Below are positions 34,701-45,170 of a stretch of 64,000 bases of DNA, one piece after another. Location: NCBI RefSeq assembly GCF_963966145.1, contig NC_091054.1:16616001-16680000 (forward strand). The letters run 5' to 3'. Source of the DNA: Tenebrio molitor (lineage: Eukaryota; Arthropoda; Insecta; Coleoptera; Tenebrionidae). The notes below the pieces were generated by a model. It saw nothing but the letters and a program-made list of their open reading frames with translations, did not search any database and had not been told where the DNA came from. The translations under genes were made by a program, and so were the position numbers. Every line of letters begins with the position of its first letter. The stretch's first letter is position 1.

Positions 34701-34982
34701 TGGAAACGCTGCAAGCATTCGGGGCACTTTTCCAGATTCCGCATTATTATCGGAAATTTTCGCATTGTAAATTAAAAATGTTATTTTATATCAAAATTTA
34801 GATTCTCATGGTTACAAAAAATAGAAACTACTTAATCACACAAAACGACTCGTTTGGTAAAAATTGTGGGGCAAAAAATCTTGGAATCCGAATTTTACAA
34901 AATGTTATAAAGAAAAGTTTCATAAATTGGCGAGTTCTTTCACTGGTTAAAATTAACACACGTATTTCAGAAACAGCCTGTA
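31724..34982. mobile_element. TACAGGGTG TIR family 1, copy 2, split by a retroelement
   Basis: The left part (31724-about 31960) starts TACAGGGTTTTCTGAAATAC and contains AAATTTGGAATAAATTAACC and CGCCTATGGGTAAGG. The right part (about 34785-34982) contains TCTCATGGTTAC and ends with the inverted terminus (GTTAAAATTAACACACG, TTTCAGAAACAGCCTGTA). Together they equal one full family-1 element as at 44354. The ~2.8 kb between them is the retroelement. The simplest reading is a retroelement inserted into a MITE, not a RT-encoding DNA transposon, because the other family-1 copies lack it. Confidence 0.85.
31975..34770 (+). pseudogene. Non-LTR retrotransposon, RT plus restriction-like endonuclease
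   Basis: One frame runs from just after a stop at 31972 to the stop at 34768, broken only by a TGA at 34393. Order: a C2H2 zinc finger (first Cys 31993; C-x2-C-x13-H-x4-H); a reverse transcriptase with SSPGLDGM, motif A LDFKNAFN (catalytic Asp at 33028), motif B AQQGDPCGP, and motif C YLDDG (Asp pair at 33277-33282); then a thumb region; a Cys/His knuckle (CNLCTPHICKC...HGLSC); and a PD-(D/E)xK-type endonuclease (RPDG at 34369-34377, WDVTVVD at 34417-34437). This layout is that of early-branching, restriction-like-endonuclease LINEs (R2/R4/NeSL/CRE-like), which cut one strand and prime reverse transcription on it. I cannot place the clade. The 5' end looks truncated, since no ATG precedes the finger, and the 3' UTR is only ~20-30 bp. 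The TGA replaces a position where relatives usually have Trp, between the two endonuclease blocks. Near-complete openness suggests a recent insertion. Confidence 0.9.
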
Positions 34983-35312
34983 GATAGTGATTTTTTTTGA
35001 CTGATTTTTTATTAATGATACCACGAATTTCCTGTGGGACTGAGATCGGGTTGTTCTGAAGACTGTTTCTACGTAATGGTTCAACCAAAAAATATTTGTT
35101 TTTGTCCATAATCAAAAATGACATTCTCATATATTAGAGAATGTCACTATATTACCAATAATTACACTAAACAAAAAGATCTTCTAGGATTCTTCTAAAA
35201 AGTATTTCTCTTCTTTAAAAAATACTGTTGCTTATTTACAGATGCACTGAACTAACGACAAACTTTTCAACACAAATTTAAAAATTATTAGTCATAAACT
35301 CTTGATGTAGTA
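34983..35312. other. AT-rich spacer
   Basis: No gene recognised. TTATTAATGATACCACGAATTTCC-type single-copy sequence. Confidence 0.4.
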
Positions 35313-35830
35313 TACAAGGTGTTATTGAAAGTTGTACAGATATTTTAACCACGAGCTACTGGCTTGATGTAGAACTCGGAAAAAATATCTAAAAATTCTA
35401 TGCCAAAAAATAAAACATTTATTTTTTGAGCTACATTTTTTTAAATTGCTTTTAGTCTTCTACGTTGTCAAACAACCTCCTAGGTAAAATTTCGGCACAT
35501 TTAAAAAATACACCCTGTATACCATATTTTATAAAACGTACACCAATGCGGTTTCCTTGTTTTAAAGCATATTTCCTATAGGTTACTTCGCATTGGCGTA
35601 CATTTTATAAAACATGATATACAGGGTGTATTTTTAAAATGTGCCAAAATTTTACCTACGAGGTTGTAGGACAACGTAGAAAACTAAAAGTAACTATAAA
35701 AAATTGTAGCTCAAAAAATAAATGTCATCTTATTTTTTGACATAGAATTTTTTAAATATTTTTCCAAGTTCTACATGAAATCAGTAGCTCGTGGTTAAAA
35801 TATCTGTACAACTTTCAATAACACCCTGTA
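35313..35830. mobile_element. Palindromic foldback element, copy B
   Basis: About 518 bp. The arms match copy A from ATTTTAACCACGAG inward (TACTGGCTTGATG, GAACTCGGAAAAAATAT, inner ACACCCTGTATACCATATT pair), with the central spacer in opposite orientation. The outermost segment differs: copy B reads TACA(A/G)GGTGTTATTGAAAG, then TTGTACAGAT, at both ends, where copy A has TACAGGGTGTCCCAGAATG. Confidence 0.9.
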
Positions 35831-36820
35831 TGTAGTTGAAAACAGTTTCTCCCATTCTCCACTTTCTGTTACATCAGTGTTTCCCACACATCTGTTGCAG
35901 TTATTGATCAACTTTTACCAGTTTCGTTATAACGCTACCACAAGACTTCAATGAGGTTGATATCCAGTTATTTTCGTGGCGCGTTTTTTAGTGTCCAAAC
36001 TAGCTATACACCAATTACATATTATATTGATTTCTCTGTTGCCAATAACTACTATGTATTAGGCAACACCATTTCGGGAATAATTACATGTTTATCTTCG
36101 ACTCATCTTGCAAGCTTTCTTTATGCCCAAAACTCTTAACAAAACAAAACGACCGGTTTCGTTTGTAAACACTTTTGAACTAAGTAGTTTCTTAATAAAA
36201 AAAAATTAAATGTCAATAACAGAAAAGAGATGCATTGATATAATCAAGAGGCGTAATCGTAAAATAAACCTTGTTAAGCAAGATTCTAGAAAAAAGTAAT
36301 CAGTCAGGAGTCTGGGTGGAGTGGTTTTGCTTTTTTAAAAAATATTTTTCAAAATTGTTCTTATTTCGATTCGTTAAATGAAATTATTAATTAAGCAGGA
36401 CAGATTCATTTATCACCTCGTATAATGTTAAAGACAAAGATACTCAAACTGAATGGTCAGGTACAGAATAAACGAAAGTCATCAGAATATTCTTGTAATG
36501 ATGTTACCACAACTTTTCAATGGGGTTTAAGTCGGGTTAATTACGTACCTAGTATGAGTTTAATGTTAGAAGACTATGATGAGAACTTGATCATTTAAAA
36601 AAAAAACTAGATCTAAGTTAGACGAAGTAACTTCAGTAATTAATTGTTTTTTATCTATGCACTAAGTGAATATTTTCTTATCGTATTAATTTTTATATAA
36701 ATAAAACGCATATTCCTTCCTTGCTAACTAAAATAAGAATTTCCATTTTATATTTACATAGAGATTTCAAGATACTCTTGGAATGAAGACATTTTGTTTT
36801 GTACTTTGTACACCGATTTA
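35831..36820. other. AT-rich stretch
   Basis: No gene or repeat recognised. Confidence 0.4.
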
Positions 36821-37620
36821 TTTTGTTGCTACTGTAGAGGACACTGCTTAAACGTGTTGGTGCACCTCGATTTGTTTCGGTGTCAATCACCGGTTGCGAT
36901 TTAATCCAGGCGTTACGTAACAAAATCGAGGAAAATTTCGTAACGGGGCCTATTGTCCGTCCAGGAAAAAATATTGGCAACGCCAGCGCTTAATAAGCAA
37001 TTTAAAGATCAAGAAGGCAGTGCGGACGACTTCACACCGTTAGGATAATAGCCGCGGGACACCCATCCCCACCACGTGCCCCGACACCTAATGCAACAAT
37101 TGAACATCGAGTCTCCCTTCGCGCCGCCATAATTAAAATCATCGGTTAATTCGATGGGAGGTCGGAATTTGGTCGAACGGGAGCATCGCTCAACGGTTTT
37201 TCGATCGTTCGTCGACATGATTTATGACTTTCTTAATTCCTAATTTAATACTTTGTCCATTCTCTTTTACGACCATCTGTAACAGTCGTTTTAGTTTTAC
37301 GAGTTTTTCCCCTTTTCCGGCATTTTGGGACTACTTTAATGGTAATAGAAAACTTCCCCTAGGTCGTAATATTTTTTTTCTGGAAGGGGATGATGCCCTC
37401 GATAACGGACTGCTCCGCCGACAATATTTATTTTTAGTTAGGTTATGAATTCGGTCGCCATTTTCATATTCATGGCCGACTTTGACATGTCACCTTTGCA
37501 TTGTAGATTCGTACGTGGAGGCGATCTTCGTTTTTTCCATGATTGAAATTCTTATAACGGTCACAGCCTGACTTAACAGACTGTCAAAGAGCTTAAGTAA
37601 TAATGGATAATAAACTGCTT
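36821..37620. other. GC-richer low-repeat island
   Basis: Contains homeodomain-like ATTAAAATCATCGGTTAATT sequence and GC-rich patches at 37010-37220. Frames on both strands show no recognised domain. Regulatory function is an inference from composition and lack of repeats. Confidence 0.3.
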
Positions 37621-38134
37621 CCTCGATGGCGGAATATATGTTGAATAACAAGTTGAAGAATATTTATTATCGGACAGTTTAGATCTTTTGCTCTAGGTAA
37701 CAGGAAGTCTTGGTTGTCGAAAATGTCCGCGAATGTCGTGCCATTGACATTTAAGTGTTGAGGTCTAGACTTTCGTCAGTAGATATACTTTTACAACTAA
37801 ACTGTTCATTTACTGTAGTTGAAAATAACGGAAAATAAGTTCTTTCTTTCAGAATAAAAATTTTTCGCTACAAAATGGCGTCAGCTGAAAGCAAAATGGC
37901 AACAAATAATAAAAGAAGTAATCAATAAGATTATTATTGTTTTTGTTGTTGCCAAGTAGAAAATTTAAATCTTCCTCTGTCTTTCGGTCTAGAACTTGCT
38001 GAGAATTTGAATTTAAATACATATAATCACACACATTATGGATAGACCATTCTCTATATGCATTTTTTTATTATTATTATTTTTTTTACAAGTGGTAAAA
38101 ATCTAGTACCTACTTCTCACGTTGTGTTTTTTTT
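37621..38134. other. AT-rich spacer
   Basis: Nothing recognised. Confidence 0.4.
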
Positions 38135-38400
38135 TTGTAAATGTACTCCAATATGAAGGTAGAAAATGCAATTGTGGTTTCATTAGAAGATACTTCATTT
38201 AATGAGAATAGATTTTGCATCTGCATCGACCATTGCTGTAATTGCACTATACGAGCAACAATAATGACACATGTATCTATTATTATCTCCTCAATCATCT
38301 CTAATGCTCAATTAACAAGAAAGCATTCGTTCAAGTTTTATTTTATTTTTTATCGATTTCTGAACTGGTGTTGCAAGATATCATACACCCAGTGATTTTA
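38135..38400 (+). repeat. Three-copy repeat, unit 1
   Basis: The diagnostic order is AATTGTGGTTTCATTAGA, ACTTCATTTAATGAGAATAG, TTTTGCATCTGCATCGACC, then TATTATCTCC...ATCTCTAATGCTCA, TTTTATCGATTTCTGAAC and finally CACCCAGTGATTTTAAAA. It lacks about 30 bp (GCTCTACAGGGAGTTTGTCC block) present in units 2 and 3. An 84-codon frame crosses it but is closed by stops in the other units. Confidence 0.7.
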
Positions 38401-38769
38401 AAACCGTTTCTACTAATCCATTAATTTTTCTGTGAAGTTTGCACATTGTCGAGAACGGGTTGGTAAAATTTCTAACCAAAATCCAAATGACTTTTAATTC
38501 TCAAAATTGGAGCTTTCTATTTTTGAAACCTTACGTTATGTAAATGCAACGTGTTCTTTAGATCACCCTGTATATTTTTATTTTAACTCACATTATAGTG
38601 AAATGTCATTTTCTGTTTAAGTGAATTTCCGTCAACTGAAACATGCTTTTAAAAACTTAATTTACTTTTACAAATACTTAATATCATATGTATACATAAT
38701 ATACTTTTTAAGGTACATATATGTGATCCACCCTGTAGTTTTATCTTTTTTTGTAATTGTATGCAAACT
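38401..38769. other. Spacer with two isolated CACCCTGTA tips
   Basis: Tips at 38564 (ATCACCCTGTATA) and 38731 (ATCCACCCTGTAG). Partner ends were not found. Fragments of TIR elements are likely. Confidence 0.4.
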
Positions 38770-39045
38770 GGAAGGTATCCAATTCATAGTTTAATTAACT
38801 GATGATTCATTTAATCATAGTACATTCTGCATTTACACCAACTGCATTATGACTCGATTAATTGCTCTACAGGGAGTTTGTTCATTCTCCTTCACTATCA
38901 CAATAGCTACTCGTATGTATCTACCGTTACCAATTCAGATATCAATGATATCCAATTACCATTAAAAATTAGTTCACCTTTCATTTTTATCAATTTGTAA
39001 ACAGGTAGCGACCGCAAATAAAATATACAGGGTGATTTTAGTATT
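38770..39045 (+). repeat. Three-copy repeat, unit 2
   Basis: ATAGTTTAATTAACTGATGA, TTCATTTAATCATAGTACA, TTTACACCAACTGC, TTAATTGCTCTACAGGGAG, then ATCAATTTGTAAACAGG and ACAGGGTGATTTTAG. Same orientation as units 1 and 3. Confidence 0.75.
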
Positions 39046-39609
39046 CACATGTTTTTTTTTGTGTTTTTATACGATCATATGAAGAGACAATATATTTTTG
39101 TTCCCGTATGGTTAAAAAATTTCAAAAAAAACTCAACCAAAACTGATCCATTCTGGACAACAAAAAAAAATGCAGAAAAATATTAGTTTTTGATTATTTA
39201 ATGCTCCAAAGTTTTGGAATTGACTGAAATGGAGATTTAAAAAAAAATTGTACTTAATATACAGGGTCACTTATACTGAAGTGTCTGTAATCTCTTTTGT
39301 GACTAGTAAATTTCAATACCTTTCTAGAACATTCTGTATATTTTTTTTTTCATCATCTAAGTATAATGGCATATCTGTTTTTCATTAATTAATTAATTCA
39401 TGTTAATAAAAAATTTTGATAAACACAATTTTCATTTCTAAAAAGTGAAAAAAGATTGAAATTTCGTTTAGTACAGTCTGAATTTTAATGTCAATTAAAA
39501 TACGGTTACATTTTTAACAGGGTCATTGAATGCAACAAAATTTACAAAGCACCTAGGTAATCTATCTAGATTTTCATTCTATCCATTTTTGATTTTGCAT
39601 AAATGTACC
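39046..39609. other. AT-rich spacer with TIR-like tips
   Basis: A TACAGGGTCACTTATACTG tip at about 39259 and ACAGGGTCATTGAATG at 39518. No gene. Confidence 0.4.
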
Positions 39610-39875
39610 TACCCAAATGGAAAACGAAGTCGTAGTTTAATTAACAAATACTTCATTTAATCACAATAGGTTTTGCATCTACACCAACTGTTGTTGCGGC
39701 TGGTTTAATTGCTCTACAGGGAGTTTGTCCAATTTATTTAGATGCCACAATAGCGCCTCATATGTATCCATTCTCGTCTACTCAACCATCTCTAATACTC
39801 AGTTACTATTAGAGCCAGTTCAAGCTTTTTACCTATTTATGAACAGCTTACACAGTGATCTTAAAATAATTGTCA
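39610..39875 (+). repeat. Three-copy repeat, unit 3
   Basis: GTAGTTTAATTAACAAATAC, TTCATTTAATCACAATAGG, TTTTGCATCTACACCAACTG, TTAATTGCTCTACAGGGAG, then CTATTTATGAACAGC and CACAGTGATCTTAAAATA. Closest to unit 2. Confidence 0.75.
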
Positions 39876-40849
39876 CGTCGTGAAAATATACACCGCCACA
39901 TAGTTCTGGACCTTTTTACCGTCTAAAAATAGAGAAAAAATTGTAGACTATTGACATCTAAACAGAATTTTAAATAAGAATAAAATATAAAGTGGAATTT
40001 TTATTTATTACACGTATATACGTAAATATATGTCATCCACTTAAGAGATACTGTAATCACGTGCACACACGCAATCTGCGTCATCAGCTGTCGAACAGGC
40101 TCCGCCCCCCGTTGCTGCTCCTCACAGAAATTGATTTCAGTGGCGTAACATGCCATTTTTAAAGATTTGAAATTAATAAAAATTTTAGGACAACGACTTT
40201 GACAATCACTAAATGATTTTGAAATAGATTCTTTTTCATTAATGTCCAATACCGAGCCAGCAGGCCAAAGACACGTGATCTTATTACTACACAGCTAAGT
40301 GAACAAAGTATAATTAATTTTTGGTCTATTCTGACACCGTTTAAAGCACGAATACTTTTCTTTAGAACAACAAAGTTCATTCTAAACAAGTTTTTGATGT
40401 TGCTGTTCTAATAATTAGAATTAATTTTAAATTTAATTGAAGTTCAACTGATATCCATGTGATGTGACAAAAAGAAAAATAACCACGTCTGCTGCATAAA
40501 TGTTAATAAAAAGAATAATACGTGTTCGAGATAGATTTCTTAAACTATTGTTTTCAGTTCTGAAATTTTATAGTTTCCTTGAAATACAAATATTTATTTG
40601 CTTTCAGATCTTATTTATCTGAAAACCATAAGTAAATGTTTCCCCAATTTAATATTTGATTTGAGTCCACATTTCATTACATATATTGATACATATGTAC
40701 ATTTTTATTTACTCCATTTTGTGAAATGAATTTCTAGGATAGCGGAAACTATATTTTGTTAAGTTAGAAATTTCTCTTGTTCCTAATGTAAAAATCTGAT
40801 AGAAAAGATGTCAACATTTTTCTTTTGCAACTGTTAAAGTTCCAACTGT
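39876..40849. other. AT-rich stretch
   Basis: Two overlapping minus-strand frames at 40001-40389 (82 and 76 codons) look like one frame split by a shift, but I recognise no domain in either. Confidence 0.35.
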
Positions 40850-40979
40850 CATCTACCAGATCGAGATCACCAAAACGGAAAAGTGCGAATCCCATCTCGA
40901 CATTCATCATTGATTAGAAAGCGAACAAAACACCACTTAACGTTATTGTCGAGCACTCTTCTGATAACTTGCAGCGATT

Positions 40980-41266
40980 AGAGGGCGCTAATTGCTTCCC
41001 CTTTACGCCATCTTAAAACAACCGAAGTGGAAACAACACTAGCTTAATCCAGCCGAGTTTCTGCATTAATAACTCCACTCACTCCTCGCAAAGAATCGTA
41101 AAATGTATTGTTCGTAGCGCCTCGACGCTAATAAAATTCACAATTCTGACGTTTCATAATTTAGATGTCCGCCCAATCTCGCGCTGCGAAAATAATCGCG
41201 GCAATTAGGCGAGAAGGGTGGGGATGCCGCCCCTCCGGCCGCCATTTCCACACAGGGGGCGCTAAT
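40980..41266. promoter_or_regulatory. Two CTCF-like motifs
   Basis: AGAGGGCGCTAATT at 40980 and CAGGGGGCGCTAATG at 41253 both match the core of the animal CTCF site (AGRKGGCGCTA), in the same orientation, 273 bp apart. A third, GGTGGCGCTACAGG, is at 42331. Motif match only. Confidence 0.4.
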
Positions 41267-41349
41267 GCGTTCGCACGACGTGTCAACCGTACCACAATGG
41301 CGGATTTAAATGGCGCTCGATTTTGTTGTTGTTGATGCGAGATGGCGTG

Positions 41350-41432
41350 ACTGCGCCTTGCAGGCCGGGACAAGTGCAATTTGATTAGTCAAAATCGACA
41401 AGTTGCACCAGACACGACCTAAACGACACAGC
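41350..41432 (-). ncRNA. mir-92: miR-92 family microRNA precursor (distal)
   Basis: The minus strand at 41381-41360 carries AATTGCACTTGTCCCGGCC followed by TGC, the 3p mature arm of the miR-92/25 family with seed ATTGCAC. Upstream on the same strand AGGTCGTGTCTGGTGCAAC (starting 41420) forms the 5p arm. Pairing is nearly continuous (AGGUCG with CGGCCU, GGUGCAA with UUGCAC, three small mismatches), leaving a ~20 nt loop, a typical pre-miRNA shape. In animals miR-92 acts in Argonaute complexes in the cytoplasm to repress mRNAs, with neural and germline roles in flies. It lies ~545 nt downstream of a second miR-92 hairpin on the same strand, so both probably come from one primary transcript. Sequence family is firm. 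Expression is not shown here. Confidence 0.92.
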
Positions 41433-41719
41433 CTTCAGATCAGGAGTATTTCATTAAGTCGGCTCCCAAACAGATAACCTATTGTCCCGCAGGATATCAA
41501 AGGATCTGTGCGATTAAGCAAACAAGGACCTGGACAAAAACCGTTATTGCGAGTGTTCGGCTGGAAGTTTTTGCACAGTGACGTAGTCGGAACAATAAGC
41601 GATGTGACGGCCGATTATTAATGGCTTTTTGATTATGTTGCTGGAATTTTAATGAGGATCTGGCAGGAACACGAAATAATTTAATTAAGGCTTTTTACCG
41701 ATGGCTCGTGTTAATAAGA

Positions 41720-41886
41720 TGTGACGTCGGCGCGGGTCAAACGTCATCAATCAGGCCGTGACGTCACGACCCGGAAAAAACACAACGACCGACCATTAAC
41801 GCCGTTTAGCTATCTTGATAATCCCACCGAATAATTTATGCGAGCGTTTCTTTGTGTGACGTCAGGCAAAACGCCGGTCACGTGAC
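41720..41886. promoter_or_regulatory. CRE (TGACGTCA) cluster with E-box
   Basis: Full palindromic CREs at 41759-41766 and 41857-41864, half or near sites at 41722 (TGACGTCG) and 41741 (ACGTCATC), and GTCACGTGAC (E-box) at 41877-41886. CREB/ATF and bHLH-zip factors bind such words. The cluster sits between the two miR-92 hairpins, i.e. inside or next to their transcription unit. Confidence 0.45.
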
Positions 41887-41895
41887 GGCGACGCT

Positions 41896-41978
41896 CGCCC
41901 CCTCAATAGGCCGGGACTAGTGCAATATTATTGGAAAAAAACAAAATATTGTCACGCATCACGGACTACCGAAGGCGC
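41896..41978 (-). ncRNA. mir-92: miR-92 family microRNA precursor (proximal)
   Basis: The minus strand at 41927-41906 reads TATTGCACTAGTCCCGGCC plus TAT, a second 3p arm of the miR-92 family. It shares the seed ATTGCAC with its neighbour but differs in the first base, at the A/T after CACT, and at the 3' end. The 5p arm lies upstream: GTCCGTGATGCGTGACAATATT pairs with AATATTGCAC...AGTCCCGG, with one A bulge and a few mismatches. The loop is T-rich, about 18 nt. It is the 5'-most member of the pair in transcription direction. The two hairpins are too different in arms and loop for a recent duplication, matching the pattern of separate miR-92a and miR-92b paralogues in insects. Which is which cannot be decided from sequence alone. 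Confidence 0.92.
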
Positions 41979-42950
41979 GAACTTTGCCCCCGAAAACAAT
42001 GCGCTTTACCGTTGCGCCGCCATTTTCCGGCACCATGTGGCAACAGCGGGGGGCGTGCCCACTTAACTAATTAAGCTACTTAACCGTGAAAATCGTTTCG
42101 GTGGAAATTTGACAACAACTGACTCATCTCGTGTCACAATTAAGAAGAGTTATTCGACAAAGAATAAACTCCTGTCATTACTACTGCGTTCTACACAGCA
42201 CAAAATTATCTGGATTTTCTTGTTTTTGTTTGTGTGAATCGAGATATACTGTGTGAAACTCCGCTTATTATTTTTATTACATTATTATTAATATGTCCGG
42301 CGGTGGATCTAGTTTGAAACGTCAGTGAGTGGTGGCGCTACAGGTGTGTAATTTACGCGGTCTCAGTGGCGGCCCCGCAGCACACCGAACCTCAAATTCG
42401 GGCAGTGTCAAGGTCGCGACCCACGATTTGAAGGATCCTAACTGTAGAAGAAAAAATGACGGAGCTGTCGTAATTACGGGTCTGGGAGGTTCGTGGCTTC
42501 GGGAAGAAAATTCCAATGGAGCAATCTCGAGAATTTACAGTTCCTTGGAAGCACTGTCATCCAGTTTACACTTCTGTCTAAATATTTATCGAGCCTCGTC
42601 TCGCTGTGCACGTTTCCAACAAAAATTCTTGTACGGACGGGCCTGAGTAATTGTCTGACGAGCTTTTCTTAGGGAGGATCGCCGGCTAATTTGAAATGCA
42701 AATGGCGCCAAAATTGATTAGATAGCGCCGAAAACGCACCGAATCGGGGTTCAAGGTCGCGACTGCTTTAACCTCGAACAAAGGAGTCTTGGTTAATGGA
42801 TTGGACACTCCGCAGGTACAAAGAGCTGATCAAGACCCTTTCGGGATTGTTTTCAACTTTTCTGAAGCAGTGACACTGTGAATTATTAGGTTATGAGGCA
42901 ACAAATTCGCATTTCCGGTCTCATCTCGTTATTTCTCTCCTGCAGAATTC

Positions 42951-44353
42951 ATTAGCTTGGCGTCGTTCCAAATCGTCGCAGGAGTAATTGGGACAAATGT
43001 CAAAAACGGCAAGGTCGCAAATTTACATTTATGGGCGAAAAGTAGGCAAGCTTGGTACTAGTTGTCAACTAAGGAATAAAATTAGCGGAGATTTTTAAAT
43101 CGACCGCTATTAACACCGATTCGGAGAAACTGTTGTCAAAATGGTACGAAATTTGACTTTTTTACGACAGGTCAACTGCCCAAATATTCAAATCTGTCGG
43201 TGATAATTCGGTGCTGGACAAGCCTAGCTAATTAGATTTATGAGGTCCCGTGAGGGCCGCTCGTAAATCTCTACTTTCTACGGTTGGCACGAGTAGTACC
43301 AGGAACATGGAACCCTAAATCTTTGCTTGTCGAAAGTGTCAGCTTTGTGGTGCAAAATTGAAAGAGATTTTTCAGAATGGAAGGTAAGAAAGGTAATCGC
43401 GTATTCACAAGTTGAACGGCCTCGAAGACTTATAGGCGGTTTAGTACGTTGCACAAAGAAGAAGGATAAATGACAAATGACAGGTGAAAGAATGAAAGAG
43501 GGAGGATTGGGACACAATCATTTGTCCAAAATTTTGACTCGAGTGTGTTGTAAATCACGTTCAAATCAAAGCAACAAAGAATTTACACCTGAGTTGTTTT
43601 CCAAGTAACAAAAATAATTACTTTGGAGATGGCTTTGTTAACACATATTCCATATTGTTTGTACCTCCATAAAGAAAGTACAGCAAGCTGCGTTAATTTA
43701 ATTAGGAATATCTACCGGATGGTAGTTTTTACTTTTTTGAAATTGTTACATTTTTAAAATTTCAAACTTTTTGACAAAATGAAAATATAAATCATTTGGT
43801 CCAATCGTTGTTTCAATGAAGGTGCAAATGATTTCGTTCAACTATTGTTGAATCGCTTTTTATAATTACTCTTGCTTGCAAATTTTTAGTAGGTATTTTG
43901 AATGTAGCGAACAAAATTTACAAATTGAAACAAATATATTTTTGGACTTTGTATTTTTGTGTGTTGTTTTACTTTGGATATTATAAAAAAGAATTTGTCT
44001 AAAAGTTGTCCAAAAATTCAAAATTGACACTCGTCTCTATTCAATTTTATAATTTTAGTTTTACTTTTAGCACCCTTAATAACCAAAAACTCTAATGTGT
44101 AATTCATATTTAATTTTTATAAAAAAAAAACTATCTGTTTTGAATTTATAGCATTTCAGTAATGAAAAAGTTTTATAGAGAATAGAAAAAAATATAATTT
44201 AAATACAGAAAAATCACCTAAATAGTGAAATTTTCAATTTGTCTGGTGGCACTATAATTTTATCATTGAACTGTGTATACTTCTTATTTTATACTTTTAG
44301 ACTTAGCCGAGGTGACATTTAAATTTGATACCTAGCCGGCTATGTCTCCATTA
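42951..44353. other. Mixed then AT-rich stretch
   Basis: Moderate GC to about 43560, then strongly AT-rich. A 79-codon minus-strand frame at 43278-43517 has no recognised domain. Confidence 0.35.
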
Positions 44354-44756
44354 TACAGGGTGTATCTAAAATGTATGTGTTAATTTTAACACGTAACAGA
44401 GCGTGTGAAATGAAACGTTTCTTCTATTTGAATTTTTAGTGAAAAAGCGTTACAAATTGTTTTAAAATTTGGAATAAATTAGCCAACAAAATGTAGACCC
44501 ACCTATGAGTAAGGGCAAAAATTTTGATAGAAACGCAGCCTTGACAGAAAAGTTACATTGTTATAGAATAAGTTAAATAATTAAAATAAAAGAAAATAGA
44601 GATTAGTTAATCACACAAAAATTTGGTAAAACTTGGGGGCCAAAAATTTTGGAAAACTTTTCGGAATTTTGTAAAACGTTATAGAGAAAAGTTTCATAAA
44701 TTAGCGAGTTCTTCCACTAGTTAAAATTGACACACGTACTTCAGAGACACCCTGTA
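44354..44756. mobile_element. TACAGGGTG TIR family 1, copy 3 (uninterrupted)
   Basis: 403 bp from TACAGGGTGTATCTAAAATG to GAGACACCCTGTA, flanked by TA. The arms pair through GTGTTAATTTTAAC. This copy has neither the nested 225 bp element nor the retroelement, so it serves as the reference length for the family. Confidence 0.9.
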
Positions 44757-45170
44757 TAATAATTTTTTAAATTTCATATCCAGCAATTTTTCTCTCTTAT
44801 ATTATAATCGACATTATAATAGTACTAAGGATGGTCCCCTTGTGATGATTTTTTTTTTGTACTTTTGATAATTGGTCCATTTTTCAATAATCTAAATTTT
44901 GGGCACTGAGAGAAGATTTTTCACAAATTTATCATATATCTTTAAGAAATGTGTGGGTCACAATTTTTTCAAAAATTTAAAGCACCCCAACTTTTATTTT
45001 TCAGTTTCTAACGGTTCATTTTTCATCTGTTTTGAAATTTCTTTCTGTAAAAATTTGACACTTTCATCCGATAGCCCTATAAATACGAATTTTGAATCGT
45101 GCAAATGCCATTTTTACCTTCCCTTTGAAAATATTTTTTTTTTGCATTTAACATTAAAAGTACAAGAGTA
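44757..45170. other. AT-rich stretch
   Basis: A 90-codon frame at 44899-45171 is Phe/Ser/Lys-rich without a domain. Confidence 0.4.

Larger units (their letters stand above)
40850..42950. other. GC/CpG-rich island around the miR-92 pair
   Basis: About 2.1 kb, GC-richer and CpG-rich, with no repeat recognised. It holds both microRNA hairpins, the CRE cluster and three GGCGCTA motifs. Since the hairpins are on the minus strand, the primary transcript would start at higher coordinates, possibly in the GC-rich 42.0-42.9 kb part. Frames at 42322-42646 on both strands are not recognised. Confidence 0.5.

Noticed and set aside
31724..34982. A DNA transposon that encodes its own reverse transcriptase
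   Set aside because: The TIR element exists elsewhere without the RT, and the RT has its own finger, endonuclease and 3' end, so a nested insertion is simpler.
41161..41379. 72-codon minus-strand frame
   Set aside because: It overlaps the mature miR-92 arm and has no domain; the microRNA explains the sequence better.
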